Below, piece after piece: positions 1 to 10,980 of a stretch of 64,000 nt of DNA (positions are counted from its first letter, which is position 1; each line of letters begins with the position of its first letter). The notes under the pieces were generated by a model that saw only the letters and a list, made by a program, of their open reading frames with translations, was not told the DNA's origin and made no database searches. The DNA is from Chondrilla cf. caribensis. Its lineage: Eukaryota; Porifera; Demospongiae; Chondrillida; Chondrillidae. The stretch covers positions 2,577,759-2,641,758 of the forward strand of contig OZ026560.1 in NCBI GenBank assembly GCA_964020155.1, written 5' to 3'. Both the position numbers and the translations under genes were made by a program.

Positions 1-904
1 GCCCCTACAGCAAGGTTGGTGACTAAAGTATGTACATTAAAGTACATTAGTTTAGTATCAACTTGATTACTGGCAATTGTTAGTATTATCTTAAGCAGAT
101 TATAGCTAACCTGGTACTGCCGTTCTTGCCATCACATATAACGGATGTACAGTTTTACTGCCATGTAGTATGTCTATTCTGAACTTGTACGTTTTGTCAG
201 CACTTAAACCTGAGATTGTACTGACAGTATCTTTAGTGTGGTACCAATGGAGTCCATCCACTGTCACTACATAACTTCATCCATGTATCCTCCATATAAA
301 TACAGTGTTGTGGTACTTTGTGTGACGTTTAATACATCCAAATCTATATAAGATGAGGGTGGATAAATTAACAATTATTATGATAGTTACATGGCAAAAA
401 TAATGTACTAACGAAAATGATCTCTGTTGCTACACTGTACACCAACATCTCGTCCATGTCCACACAGTACACCAGTATTGGTGGTTCCACAATCCAATAC
501 AGTATCTTCACTCCCCTCACACTGCACACTGTCCAACAAGATGGCTCCCCTTCCAGGTAGGTAATATGCTGCTAGAGCACCATCAAAGCCAAGCTGTCTA
601 CACACAACTTGTGCATCACTTAAGGTCCAGTTGTTGTCGCACACAGTACCCCACTGTCCTTCTATCATGATCTCTAAACGTCCAGATGACTGTGAGAATG
701 AATTATCATTCTGCAGTTGTATTATGCCATCTAGTAAGCATACAGTGAAGAGTATATTAGTAGTATAATTGTGAACTCAGAAAGGAACAAGGATATATTT
801 AATTTATTGAACACAGCTACTTTTGCATGGTAATGGACTTGATTTTCTATCATTAGTCCACAGATACTTCTAAGAGTTAATAAGCCAGCTATATAATGTA
901 ACCA

Positions 905-1460
905 TGCGTTAGGGTGTTCGAAGCCATATTATAAAGCCCAATAAATTTATCATACTTATCTGACCTATTTTCCACCTCACTCATCATCACAACACCAGAA
1001 ACCCGGGCCAACTTAAATTACCACCTATGAGACCCTCCTTTGGTCAACGCTCCTACAGCTACTCTGGAGCCTTGCTATGGAACTCCCGTCCAGCTGTTGC
1101 CCATCAAGCAGGAACAATTAAAGATTTTGTGAATATTATTAAATACATTAGTATATAACTTATATATATTGCTTAAATTTTGCATATATATCTCGTAGCT
1201 GCCTGCATGTACCTATTATTGATATACGTATTTACTCATTAATATTATTACAATTATCAATGTAATTTAATATTATTCATTCATCTACATGTGGATCTTT
1301 CTTTTACTTTTTACCCTTGTATCCTATGTTTCTGTTTTTTGTTTTTTTTTCCTTTTTTTCTTTCTTCTTTTTTTGGTGGGCGCCTAGTATAGTAGCCCCC
1401 AGGGCTAAAGGCTCACCCACGTTAAATAAGATTCCATATCCATGCATATCCATATATATG
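905..1460 (+). mobile_element. 3' fragment of a non-LTR retrotransposon (LINE)
   Basis: The plus strand at 982-1158 encodes a peptide containing THHHNTRN, SFGQRSYSYSGALLWNS and a terminal stop. This is the typical C-terminal end of LINE ORF2 proteins (T.RN...RT.FGKR.F...G...WN.LP). It is followed by a pyrimidine-rich 3' UTR, a CTCACCCACGTTAAATAAGA-like tail and short CATATC repeats, as in CR1/L2-type ends. A stop at 961-963 and the missing upstream reading frame mark it as 5'-truncated and dead. The matching intron of the intact gene copy is only about 300 bp and lacks it, so it inserted after the duplication or was lost from the other copy. Family-level assignment is inference. Confidence 0.65.
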
Positions 1461-1980
1461 TAAATACAAATGTGTTTTTTCTAAAACATTTTGCTGCATT
1501 TTGGATGCAGCATAACTTTTAACAGGAAATTTTGGTACAAATTAGGCCCAGGAATCACAATGTTTTATTTATTTACTATATGCATGCAGCCCTATGTTCC
1601 AAGACCTCATACTTTGAGCATACAACATACATTACAGTCACTATACACTTTCAGACTGAGTGCTATGGCAGTGCTATAATTACTCCACGGAACCTATTGC
1701 AATATATTATGTACTCTAGGTAGCTGTGCAGCCATGCCCAGGTATGAGGCTATATATCATGTGCATGCGGGTGTCTACATATCACCTCTTATTGCATATT
1801 GGAAATACATAATTTTATTTGCTTTTTTTAACATTTTGGGATTTTGCTGAGGAACAGTATTGTTATAGTCACTTTCTAAGTGCTTATGGTCCAGATCTAA
1901 TGTTTGCTTCTTACTATATACTCTGATGCAGCATGTGTTATTATCTTAGTCAATAAATTCACCAATGGGTATGTACATAC
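1461..1980. other. AT-rich intron remainder of copy B, nothing recognised
   Basis: This is the rest of the intron between the SRCR exons at 413-730 and 1981-2292. It is AT-rich with only short chance reading frames, and I see no domain, RNA or clear repeat in it. Confidence 0.5.
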
Positions 1981-4002
1981 CTTTATAACATGTCACTCCA
2001 GCACCTTCTCTGTGGCTACAATTGTACTGGTCAAAACCATAATGCGAACAACTTTGAAGAGCACCTTCATTTCCCAGACAGCTAACACTGGTCACTGAAA
2101 TATTACCCTTCCTGTCTCCATACATCGATCCCCTTTGTATTGATAGCACGTCATATCCAAGCTGCCTGCAGGTCACATTACCACTCTTAAGATCCCATCC
2201 AATATCACACACTGTACTCCAACCATGTCCATTGAGTACCTCTACTCTTCCAGAGTATACATTGGATGTTTGTTTGCCATCAACCAATTGAACTGAGTGT
2301 GCAAATTAATCAAAAACAAAATCCACATTATAAATTGACGTTTCTAATGAATTATCATATTAGCTAATAATAAATTTCATAAGTATTTGTCCATTTCTAT
2401 AAGCTTCATAACATTATGATAATCATGATACATGGGTGGAAGATAGATGAATCGAAGAGATAAATGGCCATATCCAAGATATAAGCCAGTTCTCTCGATA
2501 TAAAAGACACAAATTCTTGTATATCCTCCTGCATGGATGGGCTACGCATGCATGGCAGCACTCTTTATTAAGTGGACAAAAAGTGTTATATCTCAACATG
2601 AAGGGATGCAAAACTACATAGATATAGCATTGGTCTACATATCTATGTAGTAACTACTGTGTATCACTATTGCTTCAAAGTTATCTTACTATACTCACCT
2701 TGGCTATAGCAGGTAACTCCTACATCTCTGGAATTAGGACAGTCATGTGATCGTCTGTGTGCACACTGTACTAGGCTAGTCTCCCACCCAAAGCAGTTTA
2801 CATTGCTCATTGAAATGGTCCCTTGTCCCTGTCCATTCTTACCACAGCAGTTGCTCTCAATAGCTGTCCAATAACCAAGCTGTTTGCAGGCCACTACAGC
2901 ATCTCTGATATCCCACCCATCGTCACATATTGTCCCCCATATTCCATTGATGTAGACTTCAACATGTCCAGATATGACACCAGGTGTACTAGATACACTG
3001 TCAACAAGTCTGATACCTAATGAAGTGTGAGATATTATGATGATAAATGCTATTTGTAACCGGAGATACCTGGTAAAGTACATGATCTTTGTAATATGTA
3101 TATATACGTTGAAAGTGCACACAATATTGCACACCTACTGGTGCTGTACCACATGTAATTCCAGCATCGTCCCTGTGTCCACAGTTGTGGTTTCCCATTC
3201 CTCTGTGGGAGCAGTTGAATATTGAACTCTCTGTGCCCTCGCAGGCTACATCATCCATCCAGATCATTCCTGATCCTGGTCCTCTGCTAACAGTGTTTAT
3301 GGCATAGCTGTAGCCAAGCTGTCTGCAAACAACTCTTGCATCGTTTATATCCCAGTAATGATCACAAACTGTACCCCACTGTCCCCTGACATACACCTCA
3401 ACACGTCCAGACACTGACCCATCAGAGTTCATTACGTCATTGCCTAGTCTTACCTTTCCTATAATACATAAAATATTATAAGTATGAATAATTATTGTAA
3501 TAAAAGAGATATTACATAATATTGTAATGTAGGACTATTTTGGGAAGTTAACCATACCTATGCCACAAGTAAGTCCAGCATCTTCAGAATGGTAGCAGGT
3601 ATGATTCCCAAATCCGTTGTGAGGACAGCGCAGCAGTGACATCTCGGTACCACTGCAGGCTAGACCATCCAACCAGATACATCCTGATCCCTGACCATAG
3701 TATGCTCCTGTTCTTGCATCCTCAGCATAGTCATACCCCAGTTGTCTGCAGGCTACTGTGGCATCATTGATGTCCCATCCATTGTCACATATTATCCCCC
3801 ACGTGTTGTTGATGTATACTTCTAAACGTCCAGATACGGTGTAAGTTGTGTGATCACTGGCTGCTAATCTCATTCCACCTATCATAAATAAATAATTTGA
3901 ATAATTTTTGCCATTTCTTTCTCATACATGTGCAATAACTCTTCATGGTAGGTGATGTGATGTGACATTGTGAACACCCTACCTATTCCACATGACACTC
4001 TA

Positions 4003-4618
4003 CAGGTGCGTAGCTTAAGGGTTTCCTTGTTGCCCGGAAACCCCCCTTGCTTATGGCCCCTTGTACTGCAGCATGCACAGGCGTTTACTTTGCTGACCAC
4101 GTGTGAATATTTGTGGGCCACGTGTGAATAAATCTAGACCACGTGTAGTACGTGCGTCTATGGGGCGGCGAAATGAAGCGTTCTTTACTAGCTTTCGGAT
4201 TTGTTCCAGTTTCTAGCGAGTCCACAGCAGAGAAGAGAGCCAAGACTAGCTATAGTAGTGGTACACCTGAAGTGCCACCACCTTCTAGGATTGGATTGAC
4301 AACGAAAAAACAACCAAACAATAAAACAAATTGTTTTATTGTTTGGTTGTTTTTTCGTTGTTTATTCACTATGTTGTAGAACTGAACTAAGTAAACTTAG
4401 TAAGCTGTTTTATTTCTGTTTACTTTTTGCTTCTGTGCATAATTATATTATTATTGTCAATTACTATGACGTGATTGCCCTTTTCAGAGTGACATGGCAT
4501 GCATATGGTGGTGATAAAAAATACTGTGGTCGTATGGCACCCAAAAAATTTTCACGCATATGCCTCATATATTACAATCATTGGAAACCCCCCACTCAAG
4601 TTTCTGGCTACGCCCCTG
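4003..4618 (+). mobile_element. hAT-like DNA transposon remnant at the duplication junction
   Basis: The left end reads CAGGTGCGTAGC and the right end, reverse-complemented, reads CAGGGGCGTAGCC. Both are followed inward by a GGGGGGTTTCC-type stretch, so the element has imperfect terminal inverted repeats of the hAT type. The plus strand at about 4173-4290 encodes MKRSLLAFGFVPV followed by a basic, Ser/Pro-rich stretch, which resembles the N terminus of hAT/TTF-zinc-finger transposases. No 8-bp target duplication matches (ACACTCTA left, TTTAGTAT right), so the element is rearranged or its insertion was accompanied by the segmental duplication. No transposase catalytic domain remains. Confidence 0.45.
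4299..4361. repeat. Perfect palindrome with 31-bp arms and a 1-nt spacer
   Basis: Bases 4299-4329 are exactly reverse-complementary to 4331-4361, with a single A between. The arms are A/C-rich on one side (ACAACGAAAAAACAACC...) and T/G-rich on the other, so either strand could fold into an almost loopless 31-bp hairpin or a cruciform. It lies inside the hAT-like remnant. Confidence 0.9.
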
Positions 4619-4729
4619 TTTAGTATAATATGTATGATGATATCTAATTCCTCATAATAATAAACTGATAATTATATATTATAATGGCATGTTTTGTTAT
4701 AATCTGTTGCACACAATATAGTATTGAAC

Positions 4730-5181
4730 TTATAGACCATCGGGAGGAGTGTCGTAAATGTGGTCATCATCAAAGGCAGCAGGATTAGTACAAGCAGGTA
4801 GACGTGGCTGCTCATTAGGAGGGAGGTCGTATTGGTTGGTATGCTCATATCGTATTGTATCTACATTAGCATCTTCTTCTTTTTCAGTCTTGATATCATA
4901 ATTCACATAAGCCTTGGCTTCTTTTCCCTTTGTAACTTCCTCTTGATCACTTTCACCTGCTATGTCAGTCATCCTTACAGCCACATTGTTTGACATTTCC
5001 TGTATTGCTCTTTTGTACCTTTTCTTACACAAACCACACCTGGTGTGAAGTACATGAGAAAATGTTCGTAAAGATTGTAATGTGGACAACACCATCGTGC
5101 CAGCTATCACTCACATTATGATGCACACAATCAACTGTGCTACCAACAGAAGCACAAGTACACATATCCCCCCTATTAGAG
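4730..5181 (-). other. Membrane helix and cytoplasmic tail exons of the SRCR receptor
   Basis: The exon at 5115-5181 encodes only the hydrophobic helix and is joined in phase 2 to the last exon across a 75-nt intron (5040-5114). The tail begins with the stop-transfer sequence [11 protein letters not shown], is acidic in the middle, and carries [20 protein letters not shown] and [10 protein letters not shown] at its end. YVN fits the Grb2 SH2 consensus pYxN, and YDLP and YDTP fit the Crk SH2 consensus pYDxP. Those consensus motifs are established knowledge; that this tail is phosphorylated is inference. The corresponding exons of copy B, if present, lie left of the window. Confidence 0.75.
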
Positions 5182-8100
5182 CTGAAGCAAAAGAGATATC
5201 TTGTTAACACCAATGTAGAGACATCCAATAGAAATCTCTCAACATTTGTTATCCAACTTACCTAATTGTATGACATTTATGGCACTCCTATATTGTTTAT
5301 TATGTGAGGATGTTCTTGCCATCACATGCATCTGATGTACAGTTTTACTGCCATGTAGTATGTCCATTCTAAACCTGTATTCTTTATCCGCACTTAAACC
5401 TGAAATTTTGCTGACAGAATCTTTAGTGTGGTACCAATAGAGTCCATCCACTGTCACTGCATAGCTTGTTAGTTCATCTATATATCCTCCATATAAGTGC
5501 AGTGTTATGGTACTTTGCGTGGAATTCACTACATCCAAAACTAAAATGAAAATGAACAAAATGACACTGCTATGCTCAAATTTTACAACCATGATAATGC
5601 ACCAGAAATAGACAAGTACCTACCAAAATAATCTCTGTTGCTACACTGTACGCCAACATCTCGTCCATGTCCGCACAGTACACCAGTATTGGTGGTTCCA
5701 CAATCCAATAGAGTATTCTCACTCCCCTCACACTGCACACTGTCCAACAAGATGGCTCCCCTTCCAGGTAGGTAGTATGCTGCTAGAGCACCATCAAAGC
5801 CAAGCTGTCTACACACAACTTGTGCATCACTAAAGGTCCAGTTGTTGTCGCACACAGTACCCCACTGTCCTTCTATCACGATCTCTACACGTCCAGATGA
5901 CTGTGAGAATGAATCGTCATTTATCAGTCTTATCATACCATCTAGTAGTAAGAACACAGAGAAGAATAGGATATGTGTGGCACAAAATCTACATAATTAT
6001 TATAAAGCACTGTAAATTTGTTACACATTACATGTGTGCATGTGTATTTCTGTATTATCTTATCCATCTCACTGCATTTTGTGAACTCACATAAGTTATG
6101 GAAAATTTAGAGGAAATTTTGATGTGAAGAAATTTACTAAGGAGCTACAATGTTATATTTGCTTTCTGGGTGCCTGTGGTACTCCATACTACACACAGCA
6201 TATATTATCGCTAATATAAATTACACAAATGGTTATGCACATACCTTTATAACATGTCACTCCAGCACCTTCTCTATGGCTACAATTGTACTGGTCAAAA
6301 CCATAATGTGAACAACTTTGAAGAGCACCTTCATTTCCTCGACAGCTAACATTGGTCACTGAAATATTACCCTTTCCTTCTCCATACACCGATCCCTTTT
6401 GTATCGATAGCACATCATATCCAAGCTGCCTGCAGGTCACATTGCCACCATTAATATCCCACATGTCATCACACACTGTACTCCAACCATGTCCATTGAG
6501 TACTTCTACTCTTCCCGAGTATACATTGGATGTTTGCTTACCATCAACTAGTCGAGCTGAGTGTGTGGATTTAATCAAAAACAGGAAATTGTAAGAGGAT
6601 GAATATTAAGTATCAATAACAATATTTTAATCCACTAACTATTATAGCTTTATATTGAGTGCATAGACAAAGCAATCTATGTATGTAATTTCTAAACCCC
6701 AAGTATCACATACCTTGACTGTAACAGGTAACTGCCACATTTCTAGAATGGGAACACTCAGTAAATCTGCTGTGTGCACATTGCACTAGGCTATATTCCC
6801 ATCCAGAACAGTTTACATTGCTCATCAGAATGGTCCCTTGTCCTTGTCCATTCTTAACGGTGTATTTGGTATCAATGGCTGTCCAATAACCAAGCTGTTT
6901 ACAGGCCACTACAGCATCCTTGATATCCCACCCATCATTACAGATTGTCCCCCATTTTCCATTGATGTGGACTTCGATATGGCCAGATACAATACCAGGT
7001 GTACTAGATACACTGTCAGCAAGTCGTATATCTAGAGAATCAGATGTGAATACCTTCTGATTACCAATACTATGTATAATATATTATAGTTGTCACATGT
7101 CTGTTTGTGATGATTAGTGTATTTATAGTACATGTTTCAGCATACCTACCTGCTGGTGCTGTACCACATGTAACTCCAGCACCTTGACCATGTTGACAGT
7201 TGAGGTTTCCCATTCCATTGTGGGAACAGTTGAATATTGAACTCTCTGTGCCCTCACAGGCTACATTATCCATCAGGATCATTCCTGATCCCTGTCCTCT
7301 GCTAGTAGTATTTATGGCATAACGGTAACCAAGCTGTCTGCAGACAACCCTAGCATCATTTATGTCCCAGTCATCAGCACAAACTGTTCCCCATCTTTTA
7401 ACATTAACCTCAACACGTCCAGACACTGTTCCATCAAAGTTCAGTACTTTATTTGCCAGTCTCACTTGCCCTATGGCAAAGATGAAAATATTATATTGTC
7501 AATGATAATAATATACAGTGTATATAATAATATTGTTAAATTAGCTACTGCATACATTGGAACTATTCAGGAAGTCAACTGTACCTATGCCACAGATAAG
7601 TCCAGCCACATTAGAACGACGGCAATTATGCTTCCCAAATCCACTGTGAGAACAGTGCAGGATTGACCTCTCAGTACCATTGCAGACTGGATTACCAAAC
7701 CATATTTTTCCTGATCTATCATTTGAAGATGTACGTATAATTGGGGTCACAGCATAATCATACCCCAGCTGTTTGCAGGCTACTGTGGCACCATTGATGT
7801 CCCATCCTTTGTTACATAGTGACCCCCATGTGTTGTTGATCTTTACTTCCAAACGTCCAAATATGGTGTAAGTTTGTCTGCGAACTGTATCTGCTAGTCT
7901 CAATTCACCTAACATGAATGTAACAAAAATAATTCCAACATTTTGATCATTCAAATTTGGATATGACTATAATTTAATATTCATCCATTTAGATTAACTT
8001 AATAAGAGGGATGAGTGTATATAGCCATATATTCTCTTCTCATGCTATCAATACAATAGTGTGGGGTCAAATTTGTCAAAATCCGTAGACCATTCTGAAT

Positions 8101-10925
8101 GTGTACAACCTACCAATTCCACATGTCACTGTAGTGGCTTGAATACGAGAACAATAGTGTAGTTCAAGTTCACTATGATCACAATCAAATAGTGATGTTT
8201 CTGTGCCATTGCAAGTCAAGTTTTTCAAAAAGTATCCATATCTGCTGTAGTGAGTATTGGACAAATTGCTAGATGCTACATAATCAAATCCGAGTTGTCT
8301 ACATGCTACTGTGGCCTCCTTGATATCCCAGTTGTTGTCACATGCTGTAACATCATACCATTTATTATATTTATTGATGTATACTTGTATCTGCCCGCTA
8401 ATGAGGTTCTGGGATATAGAAGCATTGAGCCGAATACCTCCTGACACACCTGTATGTATTATACATTGATACCATAACAATAGCAAATTTTACTATAACG
8501 AATATAATAAATGTACTATGTCATTGGAACACAGTCATCTTACTTTTATAGCATGCTACTGTAAATAACTGGTTGTTCAAGCACCTTCCTCCAGAGGCAA
8601 TCACATCACGATAGCAATGAAATATAGTACTTTCACTACCAGTACAGTACACATTGTTTGCTATAGAAGTATTCTTCCGGGTGTTAAAAGTGGACCCGTA
8701 AGTTTCATATTCAAATCCCAGTTGTCTGCACACCAGCTGGGCAAATGTATTTTTATTGTACATGTTGTAACAAACTGCACTCCAGGTTCCATTGACAAAG
8801 ACTTCTACTATGCCAGTGATATAAGACTGGGTATTTACTCCACTTGACAATCTTACAGGTAAATCTGTACATGAAGGAGAAACATAAATGAGTCTCATGC
8901 CACTGCTTGGAATCATTGAGTAATGAATGTAATCAGATAGTTTTAAACATTGGCTCTTCTAATGATAATGTACAGTCATCAGTGATTCTGAATCAGGAAA
9001 AGTCAATACCAAGAATATTCTAGTAAAGCATTATTGTGACACTGTAGCACTTAACTGTAGGACAAATCAATTATGTGGGATAAATGCTCTTTACCATCAA
9101 AACACTCCACTCCTGCATCATGACTGTGGTCTTTTCCAGATGGTGAGTAGCTACAGTCCTGAACAGAGGTTTCCCCTCCTTCACATTGCATTCTGTAGGA
9201 TACTCCACTTCCCTCCCCGTAGTGGGCTTTGAAGCGTAGGGACTCAGCATGGGAATATCCAAGGTATCTGCATACTACATTGGCATCATTAGAGTCCCAG
9301 GTTTGATCAGACACTGTTCCCCATTTCCCATCTAAATACACCTCCACTCGGCCAGAAGAGCTGCTCGCTCCACCCGACAGTCGTACAATTGTATCTGTAA
9401 TTGAGCATAATCACATTATAGACAATGTGTAAAGTATAGATAAAATGCAATAGAACCAGAAGACCAATTCAAGTAGGGTTTACTGTACTTGATAGCTCAA
9501 TAATTATATTGTAGAACTTGAGCATGAAAGGCTTCGATTTCTCACTTACAAGGTCTACCTCACATAGTACATGCATTACTCCATGTGTACATGTATTGTT
9601 ACCAGGTGCAGAGGTGGAGCATGTGATTCCTAGATCTTGACTGTGGCTGCAATCATTGTTTCCAAATCCACTCTGCTGACATTCAAAGATGGAGTGTGCT
9701 CGGCTCTCACATTTGACGTCACTCAACCAAATCTTTCCCTTTTTTGCATAAAAACCATCATATTGGGATGGCCATGTGTAGAAATCTTCAACTATAGAAT
9801 AGCCTAACTCCCTACATAAAATATGAGCGCTTATATTGTTCCAGTTGTCACTACATACAGTCCCCCATTCGGCATTTACAAAAACTTCAACTCTGCCAGA
9901 ATATGTAGTGTTAGTTTGAGTACTATTGGCAAGGCGTACCAAACCTGGGTGAGAAAAAAATAGTATAGCTTCAGAACAGTGAAGAACTGGACTCATGCAG
10001 CTATGTATCTTAATACAATGAATGATGGATATGTATCCTTTCACTGTCAACACCATACAAGATGAAAATGCATGATAATACATTGTGTGTAACTTAGTTT
10101 AATGATTGCTACTTCCAATCATGTGTGCATAATCAAGCACACATACCCCAACAGTATTGATTCAGATTGACTCATTTAGGATGAATACTGGAATGATGAA
10201 ATTCATGTTTAGGCCTACCTGCAAAGTTCTAATTGAAAATGAAACTTATACATTATCCTGACCTTTAACACAGGTAACAGTGGCAGCAGTGCAGCTGTAA
10301 TTTTGATTGGGGTCATGGGGACAATCCAGTAATGCACTCTCATTTCCATGGCATCGCAGGTTACTCATTGCATATTCATAAAATTGTGCAGTAGTAGATG
10401 AGGTGAATACTGCTCTCAAATATCCAAGTTGCTTGCACACTACTTCTGCATCCTTTGTATCCCACTGTGAGTCAGCACACAGTACATACGAAGCACCGTT
10501 GGTTGTCAGTTGCACACTACCTGAATATGAACCTTCATTTGTAGTACCATCCAGAACTGAAACGTTTCCTGTGTGAAGAGAATAAGGAATGGTCCTTCAG
10601 GTCATTAAATGAGTGATTGATATTCTATTTTATGTGGGGAAAACCTTTAGCCTTAAGGCTACTTTTACACAGTACAACAATCATAGTACCACTATTACAA
10701 TAACAGAATAATTAGTAATCTACGCAATACATTGAAGTCAGAATCAGTTCCTTTTTCATGTCTAGTACCCTAATGTTGGCAATTAAAGCATCAATGAAAT
10801 ATAAATACAATATAAATAACTATAAATACAAATACAATAGTACGTATATACCAAGAAAATCAGAGAAGGCCACTGTAGACGATAATATTATGTGTATAAA
10901 ACAGTTTATGTACACATTCATTCAT

Positions 10926-10980
<55 letters not shown>

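Larger units (their letters stand above)
111..4002 (-). pseudogene. Truncated tandem duplicate of the SRCR receptor gene (copy B)
   Basis: Six exons can be matched one to one with the 3' half of the intact gene at 4730-18044: SRCR 3558-3878, 3135-3458, 2699-3016, 1981-2292 and 413-730, then an FN3-like exon 111-343. Each SRCR exon is open, starts and ends in phase 1 and keeps the [13 protein letters not shown] motifs. The copy of the next upstream SRCR exon survives only as its last ~20 bases and donor (about 3980-4002), where a hAT-like element begins. No signal peptide or start exon is visible. The FN3 exon lacks about 7 bases relative to its partner (near 285), which causes an early in-frame stop. 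A LINE fragment enlarges the intron between 731 and 1980. I infer a decayed partial duplicate, though the SRCR exons could still be spliced into another transcript and the gene may continue left of the window. Confidence 0.75.

Noticed and set aside
3882..4121. Minus-strand open frame with a CG-IG-like motif as a gene
   Set aside because: Only the last ~20 bases derive from an SRCR exon; the rest is the hAT-like element and intron.
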